A DNA stretch of 64,000 nucleotides from JBBRHQ01 sp963738305 (GTDB lineage Bacteria; Actinomycetota; Thermoleophilia; Solirubrobacterales; 70-9). A program made the translations under genes and the position numbers. Position 1 is the first letter of the stretch. Each line of letters begins with the position of its first letter. Shown here piece by piece: positions 1-10,001 of this stretch. The stretch lies in contig CAVTVU010000001.1 in assembly GCA_963738305.1 (NCBI GenBank), forward strand, positions 62,001 to 126,000. Reading direction: 5' to 3'. The notes below the pieces were generated by a model that saw only the letters and a program-made list of their open reading frames with translations, searched no databases and had not been told where the DNA came from.

Positions 1-1
1 T

Positions 2-646
2 CGCTGGCCGCATTCGGAGCTGGGCATCCTCGCACCCGCCGACTTCATCGACGTCGCCGCCGAGGAGGGGCTGCTGGGCGAGCTGGAGCGCTGGGCGATC
101 GAGGCCGCCTTCGTGCAGCTGGCCGTCTGGCAGAGCGGCGTCGCCTCGGAGCTGACGATCTCACTCAACCTCTCCGAGGAGCACCTCTTCGAGGCGGACC
201 TGGCTGAGGCGGTGCGCACTTCGGCGGTCGCCAACGGCGCCTCGGCGCATAGGATCGGTTTCGAGATCACCGAGCGGGCGCTGATCGAGGCCGGCGGGCG
301 CAGCCTCGGCAAGCTACGGGCCCTCTCCGACCTCGGTGTCTCGCTGACGATCGACGACTTCACCGGGTCGGACTCGGCCAAGCTCGTCCGCGAGCTGCCC
401 ACCACGGCGCTCAAGATCAGCAGGTGGGTCGTCGAGGGCATCCCCGACGACGAGCAGCGGGTCGACCTCGCCTCGGCGACGATCGAGCTGGGCCGCGAGC
501 TGGGTCTGGCAACGATCGCGAGCGGCGTCGAATCGCCGGGGCAGCTGGCCAGCCTGCGCGACCTCGGCTGCCGCTACGCGCAGGGCTTCCTGCTCTCGGT
601 GCCGATGCCGGCCGAGGTGCTCGAGGATCGGATGCCCCGCCGCTAG
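2..646 (+). CDS. EAL-domain protein, C-terminal part (5' end outside window)
   Basis: Open from the first bases of the window, so the N-terminus and the EAL signature itself are missing. What remains follows the c-di-GMP phosphodiesterase EAL fold: a RWPHSELG start, the Asn of SLNLS, the Glu of EITER, the acidic pair of TIDDF, the Lys of LKIS, and a closing QGFLLS. Two sites are off consensus: the DDFGTG loop reads DDFTGSDS (about one residue short) and the usual KID is KIS. The protein may therefore bind c-di-GMP without cleaving it, or be inactive; this is inference. The family assignment is firm, activity is open. It converges on clpX, 19 bases away. Confidence 0.85.
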   Translation, partial: RWPHSELGILAPADFIDVAAEEGLLGELERWAIEAAFVQLAVWQSGVASELTISLNLSEEHLFEADLAEAVRTSAVANGASAHRIGFEITERALIEAGGRSLGKLRALSDLGVSLTIDDFTGSDSAKLVRELPTTALKISRWVVEGIPDDEQRVDLASATIELGRELGLATIASGVESPGQLASLRDLGCRYAQGFLLSVPMPAEVLEDRMPRR

Positions 647-665
647 GTGGGGCCCCTAGGCCGCC

Positions 666-1949
<1,284 letters not shown>

Positions 1950-1953
1950 AGGT

Positions 1954-1963
1954 CTCCCCTCCT
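1954..1963 (-). promoter_or_regulatory. Strong Shine-Dalgarno of clpX that fixes a CTG start
   Basis: Minus-strand AGGAGGGGAG, 8 bases (counted from AGGAGG) before CTG at 1949. It is the best ribosome binding site in the region and points at no other initiator codon. Confidence 0.7.
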
Positions 1964-2106
1964 ATTTCTGGTGATCGGCTCGCCGGCGCTTGAAGCTTAG
2001 AGACAGCGCCGCGCCGGCCCTGTGGCATCGCAGTTACTCCGCCCGCCGCCCCGACCCTGCCGCCGGGCGCAAAGTTGCCTCTCTTTCGGCCTTCCGACCG
2101 ATGCCC

Positions 2107-2997
2107 TCAGGGGCAGGCCGGGAGCGGGTTCGGGTGGTTGCCCGACCCGCAGTTCCCCGTGCCCTCGTCGAAGAAGTCCCCGCCGGGATTGCCGCTGACC
2201 GTGTTGTCGAAAAAGCGGTTGTCGTCGGAGTTGGCGTCGATGTGGACGCCGTAAGTCCCGTTGTCGCGGACCCGGTTGCCCGAGAACAGCACGCCGTCGG
2301 AGTTGTGGACGAAGATTCCGCTCGGCTCCCCCTCGCCGGCGCTGCGGTTGTCGTGGACGTCGTTGTCCTTGAAGCGAAGGTCCCCGCCCGCAGAGTCCTC
2401 GACGATGATCCCGCGGTTGTTGCCCCAGGCCTCGTTGCGGTTGACCCGCAGCACGCCGCTCCCGGTCGTGGTGATCCCGCCGATGTAGATCGCCGAGTCG
2501 CTGAAGCCGCTGCCTCGGTTGTCGACGACGTCGATCTCCCGGCTGCCGAAGACGTTGATCCCGTACTCGGCGTCGCAGGTGTCGTAGACCCTGAGGCCCG
2601 CGGCCCGGCCGGTGCGTATGCCGCTGAAGTCAACCTCCGAGGGGAAGGAGCCGTGGCCCTCGTCGGCCCCGGTCACGGCGAGGCGGCGCAGGATGACCCC
2701 GCTGTCGTGGATGAGGATCGCAGCGCGCGACCGGCAGCCGGCGTCGATCAGCGGGCGAGGCTCTCCCTTCGCCCCGGCGATCGTGACGCTCTTGGTGATC
2801 ACGAAGGTGCCCCGGTAGTGGCCGCGATGGACGAGCAGGGTGTCCCCGTCCCTCGCTGCGGCGAGCTTCGACTTGAGCTGGCCCGGGTGGACCTGGAGCA
2901 CTCTCCCGGGGCGCGCGGCGGCGCCCGGAGCGACGAGCAGCAGCGCGGCGGTCATCGCCGCTGCGAGCAGGACTCTGAACGTCTCCCTGGCAGCCAT
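2107..2997 (-). CDS. Secreted right-handed parallel beta-helix protein (NosD/PbH1-like)
   Basis: 296 residues. A signal peptide (residues 1 to about 28, hydrophobic LLAAAMTAALLLVAPGAAA) is followed by an Asn/Gly-rich repeat body with recurring N-R/D-N-x-V and NNRGIIV, SGIFVHNSDG, YGVHIDANS rungs typical of PbH1/NosD beta-helix repeats. Early residues (LAAARDGDTLLVHRGHYRG) match the usual entry rung of such proteins. It probably binds or processes an extracellular polysaccharide; no catalytic residues can be assigned. TACCCT on the minus strand (3011-3006) lies 8 bases before the ATG, suggesting a leaderless mRNA. It is divergent from the GNAT gene. Confidence 0.8.
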   Translation of the reverse strand: MAARETFRVLLAAAMTAALLLVAPGAAARPGRVLQVHPGQLKSKLAAARDGDTLLVHRGHYRGTFVITKSVTIAGAKGEPRPLIDAGCRSRAAILIHDSGVILRRLAVTGADEGHGSFPSEVDFSGIRTGRAAGLRVYDTCDAEYGINVFGSREIDVVDNRGSGFSDSAIYIGGITTTGSGVLRVNRNEAWGNNRGIIVEDSAGGDLRFKDNDVHDNRSAGEGEPSGIFVHNSDGVLFSGNRVRDNGTYGVHIDANSDDNRFFDNTVSGNPGGDFFDEGTGNCGSGNHPNPLPACP

Positions 2998-3004
2998 CCC
3001 CCAC

Positions 3005-3011
3005 TAGGGTA
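3005..3011. promoter_or_regulatory. Overlapping divergent -10 boxes
   Basis: TAGGGT (3005-3010, plus strand) ends 7 bases before TTG 3018. TACCCT (3011-3006, minus strand) ends 8 bases before ATG 2997. The two hexamers overlap almost completely, so polymerase can serve only one gene at a time if both are used. No clear -35 was seen. Confidence 0.45.
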
Positions 3012-3017
3012 ATACCG

Positions 3018-3482
3018 TTGATCGCGATGGCGGACGGATTTCGCATCGAGCTGGTCAGCGCGGACACCTACGAGACGCTGCTGCCGATGATCGCGGCCTA
3101 CCAGCGCTTCTACGAGGTCGCCGACATCGACGGGGAGCGCAACCGGGAGTTCTTCCGGCGCTTCATCGCCCCCAGCGAGGACGGGCTGCTGATCGGCGCC
3201 TGGGACGGCGACACGCTGATCGGCTACGCCTGCCTCTACTGGTTCTACAGCTCGACCCAGGCGGCCGAGACGGTGCTGATGAACGACCTTTTCGTCGATC
3301 CCTCCCGCCGCGGAGGCGGGATCGGCCGCGCCCTGATCGACGCCAGCCGCACGGTCGCCCGGCAGCGCGGTGCGCGGCACCTGGAGTGGAACACCGCCCC
3401 TGACAACCACACGGCCCAGCGCCTCTACGACTCGACCGGCGCCGAGCGCTCGACCTGGGTCAACTACGAGCTGGGCGCCTGA
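3018..3482 (+). CDS. GNAT family N-acetyltransferase
   Basis: 154 residues. The acetyl-CoA binding motif RRGGGIGRALI is at about residues 95-105, after the beta4 strand LMNDLFVDPS, and the C-terminal NHTAQRLYDSTG segment is typical of GNATs. The substrate cannot be read from the sequence. The TTG start at 3018 is supported by a TAGGGT -10 box 7 bases upstream; an in-frame ATG at 3027 is the alternative and would remove three residues. It converges on the hydrolase that ends at 3483. Confidence 0.85.
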   Translation: MIAMADGFRIELVSADTYETLLPMIAAYQRFYEVADIDGERNREFFRRFIAPSEDGLLIGAWDGDTLIGYACLYWFYSSTQAAETVLMNDLFVDPSRRGGGIGRALIDASRTVARQRGARHLEWNTAPDNHTAQRLYDSTGAERSTWVNYELGA

Positions 3483-4367
3483 TCAGCCGAGAACGCGGGT
3501 CAGGAAGGCGACCTCGCGCTCGACCGCCCACTCGAAGTCGGAGCCGCGATAGACGTCGAAGTGGCGCCCGGGGAAGGTCAGCAGCTCACCCTCGTCAGCC
3601 TGCGCCGCCGCCCTTCGGGCCGGCGCCGGAGGGGTAATCGTGTCCGACTCCGCGACGAGGACCAGCAGAGGACAGCGGACCCGCTTCGCCTCCCGGCCCG
3701 GGCTGTAGGAGCCGAACCGGAGCAGGATCCGGGCCGGGATCGAGTTGTCGGGCTCGAACCCATGCGGGTACATCCCGGGGTAGGCGAGCGCGGCATCGTC
3801 GCCGGTCATAGCAGCCAGCGTCCCGGGCGGCCCCACGATCGGCATCCGGTGGACCCGGCCGAATCGCGAGCCGAGCGCGTCGCGGATGCCGGCCGCCGTC
3901 ATCCGCGTCAGCCGCACCGGCCCGGCGGAGCGCAGCGTGGCCGGCCCGCTGGTGTGGGGCACCTGGGAGACGACCGCGGCGATTCGCTCGTCGCGGGCCG
4001 CGACCCAGATCACGTGCCCGCCGCTGAACGAGCTCCCCCAGAGCGCGATCCGCTCCGCGTCCATCCCATCCAGGCCGCGAGCGTGGGCGACCGCCGCTTG
4101 CCAGTCCTCGTGCTGGCGGTCGATGTCGATCAGCTGCCGCGGGGTCCCGGTGGAGTCGCCGAAATGGCGGTAGTCGAAGACGAGCGCTGCGAATCCCGCA
4201 CCGACGAAGCGCTCAGCGAAGGCGTCCAGCCGCGCCTCCTTGCGGGCGCCGAAGCCATGCGCCATGACGACGCAGGGCGCCGGCCCATCCGCCTCGACCC
4301 GGTAGAGCCAGCCACAGCAGCGGCCTTCACCGGAGGCGAACTCGATCTCCTCGCGCCGGGCGGCCAT
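3483..4367 (-). CDS. Alpha/beta hydrolase
   Basis: 294 residues from ATG 4367, six bases beyond the end of the M23 gene, so it is probably translated with it. Features: oxyanion strand HGFGA, nucleophile elbow LWGSSFSGG, acid loop VAESDTITP, and the histidine in FPGRHFDVY near the C-terminus. The layout resembles dienelactone hydrolase/peptidase-like serine hydrolases acting on small esters. The same frame is open further upstream, but that stretch is Arg-rich out-of-frame M23 sequence and was excluded. Confidence 0.82.
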   Translation of the reverse strand: MAARREEIEFASGEGRCCGWLYRVEADGPAPCVVMAHGFGARKEARLDAFAERFVGAGFAALVFDYRHFGDSTGTPRQLIDIDRQHEDWQAAVAHARGLDGMDAERIALWGSSFSGGHVIWVAARDERIAAVVSQVPHTSGPATLRSAGPVRLTRMTAAGIRDALGSRFGRVHRMPIVGPPGTLAAMTGDDAALAYPGMYPHGFEPDNSIPARILLRFGSYSPGREAKRVRCPLLVLVAESDTITPPAPARRAAAQADEGELLTFPGRHFDVYRGSDFEWAVEREVAFLTRVLG

Positions 4368-4372
4368 CGCGA

Positions 4373-5209
4373 TCAGCTGAACCGATCCCAGCGCCGCAGT
4401 GAGGGCTCCGGGTCGACCGGTCTGCCGTGGACGTGAACCTCGAAGTGTAGATGGCAGCCGACGGTGATCGCGTTGCCCGTCTCTCCCACCGCCCCGATCC
4501 GCTCGCCGGTGCGGACCCGCTCGCCGCGGCTCGCCGGCGAGGGCCGCCGCAGGTGGGCGTAGAAGTAGCTGCGGTGCTCGCCGCGACCGTGGATGAGGAC
4601 GTAGTTGCCGTAGAGGACCGGGTCGTAGCCGCGCCCCAGCACCCGCCCGCCGCGAGCGGCCTCGAGCGGCGTGCCGCAAGCCGCGACGACATCGAAGCCT
4701 TCGTGCGTTCGCCCGCCGGAGCGCGGCGCGCCGAAGCGCCCGATCGCTCCGCGGACGCCGTGCGGGCCGCGCACCGGGAAGATGTAACCGTGGAAGGCGA
4801 AGCCGCCGGCACGCTTGAGGTTGTGACCGCGGCGCCCGATCAGCACCAGGTAGCGGCCATCGGGGGCCTCCCCCCCGCCTCCGGTCCGGCCCGCCCAGAG
4901 CAGGTGGTAGCGCCCCGGCTCTGCCGCCCCCACGGTGAAGGAGCGGACGGCTCGCCGGCTGCGGCGCGCGACGATCCTGACCTCGACGTCGACGGCCCGA
5001 TCGGCGCTGAAGGAGAAGCGGATCCGCACCGGCTCGCCGGCGTAGTAGGCGTGATGAGGATGAGCCGAGCCGGCGAGGAGGCGGAAATGGGGAGCCTCAG
5101 CCCGGGCCGCCGGAGCGACGAAAAACAACCAGCAGGAGAGGGCCGCCACCAACCCCATCCCTGCGAGGCCAAGGCGATGCGGACGCGGAGCCGGGGTCTC
5201 GTCCATCAT
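4373..5209 (-). CDS. Secreted M23 (LytM-type) metallopeptidase
   Basis: 278 residues: short cytoplasmic lead, signal/anchor (LGLAGMGLVAALSCWLFFVAPAARA), a beta-sandwich middle, and a C-terminal M23 domain. The zinc ligands are present: H and D of HEGFD (about residue 168) and the HLHFE motif near the end. It is expected to cut peptidoglycan cross-bridges outside the membrane. Located between clpP and the hydrolase, all on the minus strand. Confidence 0.88.
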   Translation of the reverse strand: MMDETPAPRPHRLGLAGMGLVAALSCWLFFVAPAARAEAPHFRLLAGSAHPHHAYYAGEPVRIRFSFSADRAVDVEVRIVARRSRRAVRSFTVGAAEPGRYHLLWAGRTGGGGEAPDGRYLVLIGRRGHNLKRAGGFAFHGYIFPVRGPHGVRGAIGRFGAPRSGGRTHEGFDVVAACGTPLEAARGGRVLGRGYDPVLYGNYVLIHGRGEHRSYFYAHLRRPSPASRGERVRTGERIGAVGETGNAITVGCHLHFEVHVHGRPVDPEPSLRRWDRFS

Positions 5210-5223
5210 GTATTCCTCGAGAC

Positions 5224-5249
5224 CCCGGCGGAGCAGAGCACATGCCGGG
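5224..5249 (-). terminator. Hairpin between clpP and the M23 gene
   Basis: CCCGGC (5224-5229) pairs with GCCGGG (5244-5249) across a 14-base loop; no U-run on the minus strand. A weak terminator candidate for clpP. Confidence 0.3.
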
Positions 5250-5258
5250 CTCTTTGTT

Positions 5259-5843
5259 CTAGTGGTGCTCTATGACGCGGTCGACGAGGTTGTACTCCTT
5301 CGCCTCCTCCGCGCTCATGAAGTAGTCGCGCTCCGTGTCCTTGGCGACCTTCTCCAGCGGCTGCCCGGTGTGCTTGGCGAGGATCTCGTCGAGGCGCTGG
5401 CGGACGTCGATGATCTCCTTGGCGTGGATCTCGATGTCGGTTGCCTGGCCCTGGAAGCTCGAGGAGACCTGGTGGATCAAAATCTTCGAGTTGGGCAGGG
5501 ACATCCGCTTGCCCTCCGAGCCGCCGGCCAGCAGCAGCGCCCCCATGCTCATCGCAATCCCGACGCAGATCGTCTGCACGTCCGGCTTGATGAACTGCAT
5601 CGTGTCGTAGATCGCCAGCCCCGCATAGACCGAGCCGCCCGGCGAGTTGACGTAGAGGCTGATGTCCTTGTCGGGGTCCTCGGACTCGAGGTGGAGGAGC
5701 TGGGCGACGATCAGGTTGGCGATGTCCTCGGTCACCGGAGTGCCGAGGAAGACGATCCGCTCGTTGAGCAGGCGCGAGTAGATGTCGAACGCCCGCTCAC
5801 CGCGGGAGGTCTGCTCGACGACCATTGGGACCAGGGGACTCAT
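5259..5843 (-). CDS. clpP: ATP-dependent Clp protease proteolytic subunit ClpP
   Basis: 194 residues from ATG 5843; a longer form from TTG 5879 is possible but less likely. The serine peptidase triad is visible: Ser in GIAMSMGA, His in KILIHQ, Asp in TERDYFMS. The usual HQPLGG after the histidine is HQVSSS here. NSPGG and the FQGQATDIEIHAKEI helix are conserved. It forms the barrel that ClpX feeds. A TACACT box sits 9 bases before ATG 5843 and no Shine-Dalgarno is seen, so leaderless translation from this ATG is likely. Confidence 0.93.
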   Translation of the reverse strand: MSPLVPMVVEQTSRGERAFDIYSRLLNERIVFLGTPVTEDIANLIVAQLLHLESEDPDKDISLYVNSPGGSVYAGLAIYDTMQFIKPDVQTICVGIAMSMGALLLAGGSEGKRMSLPNSKILIHQVSSSFQGQATDIEIHAKEIIDVRQRLDEILAKHTGQPLEKVAKDTERDYFMSAEEAKEYNLVDRVIEHH

Positions 5844-5852
5844 CGGTGGGCG

Positions 5853-5879
5853 AGTGTATAGAAGGCGGTCGGCGTCCAA
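5853..5879 (-). promoter_or_regulatory. Candidate clpP promoter
   Basis: TTGGAC (5879-5874) and TACACT (5858-5853) are separated by 15 bases; the -10 ends 9 bases before the clpP ATG. The spacer is short, so the -35 is tentative. Confidence 0.35.
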
Positions 5880-5965
5880 TCACCTGCGGCGGCCTCGCCG
5901 CCTGACATGCCTCAGCCGGCGCTATACCCGCGCCGGCACTGAATCTCCGGCATTACACTCGCTCC

Positions 5966-8245
5966 GTGTCCGAAGTCACGACCGCCTACGCGACCTGTCC
6001 TCTGTGCGAGGCGACCTGCGGCTTGGAGCTGAAGCTGGCAGCCGAGGAGGTGACCTCGGTCCGCGGCGACGACGCCGACGTCTTCAGCGCCGGTTTCATC
6101 TGCCCCAAGGGCGCCAGCGTCGCCGCGCTCGAGTCCGACCCCGACCGCATCCGCACCCCATTGGTCAAGCGCGACGGGCGCTTCGTGGAGGCAAGCTGGG
6201 ACGAGGCGTTTGCCGAGATCGACCGCCGCTTGCCGCCGATCCTCGAGCAGCACGGTCGGGACTCGATCGGTGTCTATGTCGGCAATCCCGCCGCCCACAA
6301 CATGGCGGCGCTCTTCTACGGGCGAGTCCTGTTCAAGGCGCTGGGCACTCGCAACATCTTCACCGCGACGACGGTGGACCAGATGCCCAAGCAGGTCTCC
6401 AGCGCCCACATGTTCGGCGGCGCTCTGAGCGTTCCCATCCCCGACGTCGACCGCACCCAGCACCTGCTGATCCTCGGAGCCAACCCACTGGCCTCCAACG
6501 GCAGCCTGATGACGGCGCCGAACATGCGGGGCCGCCTGCGCGAGATCCGGGAGCGGGGCGGCAAGGTCGTCGTGATCGACCCGCGACGCACGCGGACCGC
6601 CGAGGAGGCCGACGAGCACCACTTCATCCGCCCCGGAACGGACGCGATGCTGCTGATGGCGATGGCCAACCTGCTCTTCGCCGAGGACCGGGTCGAGGTC
6701 GGCGGACTGGCAGGGCACCTGAACGGGCTCGAGCAGGTGCGCGCGGCCGTGAAGCCCTTCACGCCGGAGTCGGCCGAGGGGCCGACCGGGATCGCGGCCG
6801 CGGAGATCGTCCGCATGGCGCGAGAGCTGGCGGCAGCAGAGCGGGCGGCCGTCTACGGCCGCATCGGCACCTGCACGCAGGAGTTCGGCACGCTCGCGAG
6901 CTGGCTGGTCGACGTGCTGAACGCGCTCACCGGCAACCTCGACCGCGAGGGCGGCGCGATGTTCACCCAGGCCGCAGCCGGCCAGAGCAACTCCAGCGGT
7001 GAGCCGGGACGGGGCCGCGGCTTCCTCCCGGGGCGCTGGGCCAGCCGCGTACGCGGGCTCCCCGAGGCGTTCGGGGAGCTGCCGGTCGCATGCCTGGCGG
7101 AGGAGATAGAGACGCCAGGCGAGGACCAGATCCGAGCGATGCTGACGATGGCCGGCAACCCGGCTCTCTCGACTCCGGACTCGGAGCGACTGGACCGCGC
7201 CCTGGACTCGCTCGACTTCATGGTCTGCCTCGACGTGTACGTCAACGAGACGACCCGCCATGCCGATGTCATCCTCCCCGGTCCCTCCTCGCTGCGCCGG
7301 CCCCACTACGACGTCGCGCTCTACCAGCTGGCGATCCGCAACGTGGCCAACTACTCGCCGGCGGTGCTCCCGCCGGACCCGGCGCTGCCCGACGAGTGGC
7401 GGAACGTCCTGCGGCTCACCGGGATCGTCACCGGCCAGGGACCGTCGCCCGACGTCGATGCGATCGACGACTTCGTCGCCGCGGAGGCTGTCAGCCGGGA
7501 GGTCGGGGTGCCCGGATCCCGGCTGGCCGGCCGCGACCCGGCGGAGCTGCTGGAGGCGCTGGCGCCGCGGACGGGCCCGGAGCGTCTGCTCGACCTGATG
7601 CTCCGCGCCGGCCCCTACGGAGATCGCTTCGGCGAGGACCCCGAGGGCCTGACCCTGGAGCGCCTGGAGGAGTCCCCCCACGGCATCGACCTCGGCCCGC
7701 TGCGACCGCGACTGCCCGGTTCGCTGCGCACGGCAAGCGGCAAGGTCGAGCTGGCGCCGGAGCCGATCCTCGCCGACCTGCCCCGGCTGCGCGGGGCTCT
7801 GCGACGCTCGGTCAACGGCGGGATGGTCCTGGTCGGCAGGCGAAACCTTCGCTCCAACAACTCCTGGATGCACAACGTGCCCCGCCTGGTCAGCGGGCCG
7901 CCGCAGTGCACCGCCCACGTCCATCCCGACGACGCGAAGCGCCTCGGCCTCACTGACGGCGAACCGGCGCGGGTCAGCTCCGAGGCGGGCTCGATCGAGA
8001 TCCCGGTCGAGGTCAGTGATGCGGTGATGCCCGGTGTGGTCAGCATCCCCCACGGCTGGGGCCACGATGGCGAAGGCGTCGAGCTGAACGTCGCCCGCCA
8101 GCACGCCGGCGCGAACAGCAACGTCTTGGCTCGCTCGGACCTGGTCGACCCGCTCTCCGGCAACGCGGTCCTGAACGGGATTCCGATCGAGCTGGCGCCC
8201 GTGGCAGCGAACGCGGAGAGGCTGAGCCCAGCGTCGGCGTTCTGA
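5966..8245 (+). CDS. Molybdopterin oxidoreductase (MopB/DMSO reductase superfamily)
   Basis: 759 residues. The N-terminal Fe4S4 motif is CPLCEATCG followed by ICPKG; then come the MGD-binding halves (LGANPLASNG, VVVIDPRRTRTAEEAD) and a C-terminal molydopterin-binding beta-barrel (GRRNLRSNNSWMHN, IPHGWGH). In the position where formate dehydrogenases and nitrate reductases carry the Mo-ligating Cys/Sec, the segment TTVDQMPKQVSS has no cysteine. Substrate unknown. No membrane or electron-transfer partner gene is adjacent. It starts at GTG 5966 with TACACT 6 bases upstream (predicted leaderless). It converges on tig. Confidence 0.88.
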   Translation: MSEVTTAYATCPLCEATCGLELKLAAEEVTSVRGDDADVFSAGFICPKGASVAALESDPDRIRTPLVKRDGRFVEASWDEAFAEIDRRLPPILEQHGRDSIGVYVGNPAAHNMAALFYGRVLFKALGTRNIFTATTVDQMPKQVSSAHMFGGALSVPIPDVDRTQHLLILGANPLASNGSLMTAPNMRGRLREIRERGGKVVVIDPRRTRTAEEADEHHFIRPGTDAMLLMAMANLLFAEDRVEVGGLAGHLNGLEQVRAAVKPFTPESAEGPTGIAAAEIVRMARELAAAERAAVYGRIGTCTQEFGTLASWLVDVLNALTGNLDREGGAMFTQAAAGQSNSSGEPGRGRGFLPGRWASRVRGLPEAFGELPVACLAEEIETPGEDQIRAMLTMAGNPALSTPDSERLDRALDSLDFMVCLDVYVNETTRHADVILPGPSSLRRPHYDVALYQLAIRNVANYSPAVLPPDPALPDEWRNVLRLTGIVTGQGPSPDVDAIDDFVAAEAVSREVGVPGSRLAGRDPAELLEALAPRTGPERLLDLMLRAGPYGDRFGEDPEGLTLERLEESPHGIDLGPLRPRLPGSLRTASGKVELAPEPILADLPRLRGALRRSVNGGMVLVGRRNLRSNNSWMHNVPRLVSGPPQCTAHVHPDDAKRLGLTDGEPARVSSEAGSIEIPVEVSDAVMPGVVSIPHGWGHDGEGVELNVARQHAGANSNVLARSDLVDPLSGNAVLNGIPIELAPVAANAERLSPASAF

Positions 8246-8344
8246 TAGGCAGCGTGTTTCGCGATCGCCTTCACGCCAGGGCGCTTCCGCCTGCGTCGCC
8301 TCCGCCCAAGCGACAGTATCCAGCGCCCCCTGAGGGCGTTGCTT

Positions 8345-8380
8345 GAACGCTTTTCAGCACCTGGGGAGCTGAAACCGTTC
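8345..8380. terminator. Bidirectional terminator-like hairpin between the oxidoreductase gene and tig
   Basis: The left arm GAACGCTTTTCAGC (8345-8358) pairs with the right arm GCTGAAACCGTTC (8368-8380), loop of 9 bases, one bulge. The inner 7 bp and outer 5 bp are perfect. It sits in the 238-base gap between convergent genes; nothing else is seen in that gap. Confidence 0.55.
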
Positions 8381-8483
8381 ATCCGACCGATTCGGCGATC
8401 ACCAGGATCGGCGGCGGCCTTTCCTGCGAGTACCTACCTGATCAAGGCGGTTCCGCGGAACGGCCTTCGCCGGGATTCGTCGT

Positions 8484-9867
8484 CTACTCGCTGCCCGGAG
8501 TCCAGAGCGAGCCGGCCTGCTCGCGCTCGTCCTCCGGGGTCCAGAGCTTCTCGCGCGCCTCGGCCTGGGCCATCGGGATCGGCTTGGCGGAGTCGACGAT
8601 CACGTCGATCGCCTTGCGGGTCCGGAGGTCCTGGCTGACCAGGGCGTCGCGGCCCTCGCGACGCAGGCGCTCCAGAAGCTTCTCGGGGCTGGTGCGCTCG
8701 TGCTCGGCCGTGTGCTCCAGGGCCTCGACCATTTCCTCCTCGGTGACCTCGATCCCCTCCGCCTCGGCCACCGCCGCCAGGACCGCCTCGCGGCGCAGGT
8801 CGCGTTCGGCGTCGGGCCTCGACTCCTCGATCAGTTGCTCGCGCGTTCGCCCCTGCATCTGCAGGTAGGTGTTGGGGTCGATCCCGCGGGCGGCTAGCTG
8901 GCGCTCGACCCCCTCCCAGCGCTCTTCGGCTCTCGCGTCGACGATCTCCTGAGGGATTTCGACGGTCGCGCCGTCGGCGGCTGCGTCGATCGCCGCCATG
9001 CGGAAGTCCTGATCGATCCTCTCCGCGGCCGCCTCGGAGAGCTTCTCGCCGATGTCGGCCCGCAGCTCATCCAGGGTGTCGAACTCGGAGGCTTCCGACG
9101 CGAAGTCGTTGTCGAGGTCGGGAAGCACCTTCTCCCTGACCTCCTTCACCTTGACCGCGAAGCTGGCCTCCTTTCCCGCCAGGTGCTCGGCCCGGTAGTC
9201 CTCGGGAAAGGTCACCTCGACCTGGTGGTCGCTGTCGGGCTCGGCGCCCCTCAGCTGCTCCTCGAATCCCTCGATGAACTGCCCCGAGCCGAGCTCCAGC
9301 AGCTGGTCGTGGCCCTCGCCGCCCTCGAACAGCTCGCCGTCGATAGTGCCTGCGAAGTCGATCAGCAGTACGTCGCCCTCGGTCGCCGCCCGCTCGACAG
9401 GCTCCAGCCGGGCCATGCTCTCCGCGAACTCCCTCCAGCTCGCGCTCGATGACGTCCTCGGGCACGTCGGAGTCGGGCCTGCCGACCTCGAGGCCCTTGT
9501 ATTCGCCGAGCTCGGCGCGCGGGCGCACCCGGACCTGGAACTCGAAGCCGAGTGGCTGTCCCTCATCCTCGGGCGGCGAGGTGATCTCGATCTCGGGATC
9601 ACCGACCGTGCTCACGCCCGACTCGAGAACGGCCTGCTCATACCACTCCGGCAGCGCCTCCCTCAGCGCCTCCCGGAACACTGTGTCGAAGCCGACCTGC
9701 TGGAGGACGAGCTTCGGCGGGACCTTGCCCTTGCGGAAGCCCGGCAGACGCATCTCGCGCCCGAGGGCGCGCGCGGCGCGCTGAACGCGGCGATCGACGT
9801 CGGCCGCCGGGACCTCGGCCTCGACCCGTGCCCGCGAATCCTCCAGCTCTGAGACGGTTGTCTCCAT
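8484..9867 (-). CDS. tig: Trigger factor, ribosome-associated chaperone (one frame break)
   Basis: N-terminal ribosome-binding domain with the signature GFRKGKVPP (about residues 44-52), then the PPIase (FKBP-like) domain (LIDFAGTIDG, FPEDY) and the helical C-terminal domain. The reading frame breaks near 9437: minus strand CTGGAGGGAGTTC codes on only if one G of the GGG run is removed, giving an unbroken protein of about 460 residues. Both halves are well conserved, so a base-call error is more likely than a pseudogene. TAGATT (9882-9877) lies 9 bases before the ATG. In many bacteria tig-clpP-clpX are adjacent; here an oxidoreductase and four other genes are interleaved. Confidence 0.9.
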
Positions 9868-10001
9868 CGGCGGGTGAATCTAGAGCAATCGGGGACGGCG
9901 GCTACCCTCGCCCGCGCGCCTCCCGCCAGAGCAGCGCGGCGAGGTCAATGACGAAGGCGGCGACCCTCGCCGGCGGCCCGGTGACGAGCCAGGCGCGCGG
10001 A

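Noticed and set aside
4373..4679. N-terminal extension of the alpha/beta hydrolase
   Set aside because: The extension is the out-of-frame reading of the M23 peptidase 3' end; ATG 4367 gives the normal hydrolase length.
5912..8104. A 730-residue open frame opposite the first molybdopterin gene
   Set aside because: Shadow frame of a high-GC gene: Arg/Gln/Gly-rich, no domain, while the plus strand has full Fe4S4 and MGD motifs.
8484..9867. tig as a true pseudogene
   Set aside because: One extra G in a GGG run is the only defect; both sides are fully conserved and similar single-base breaks recur across the window.
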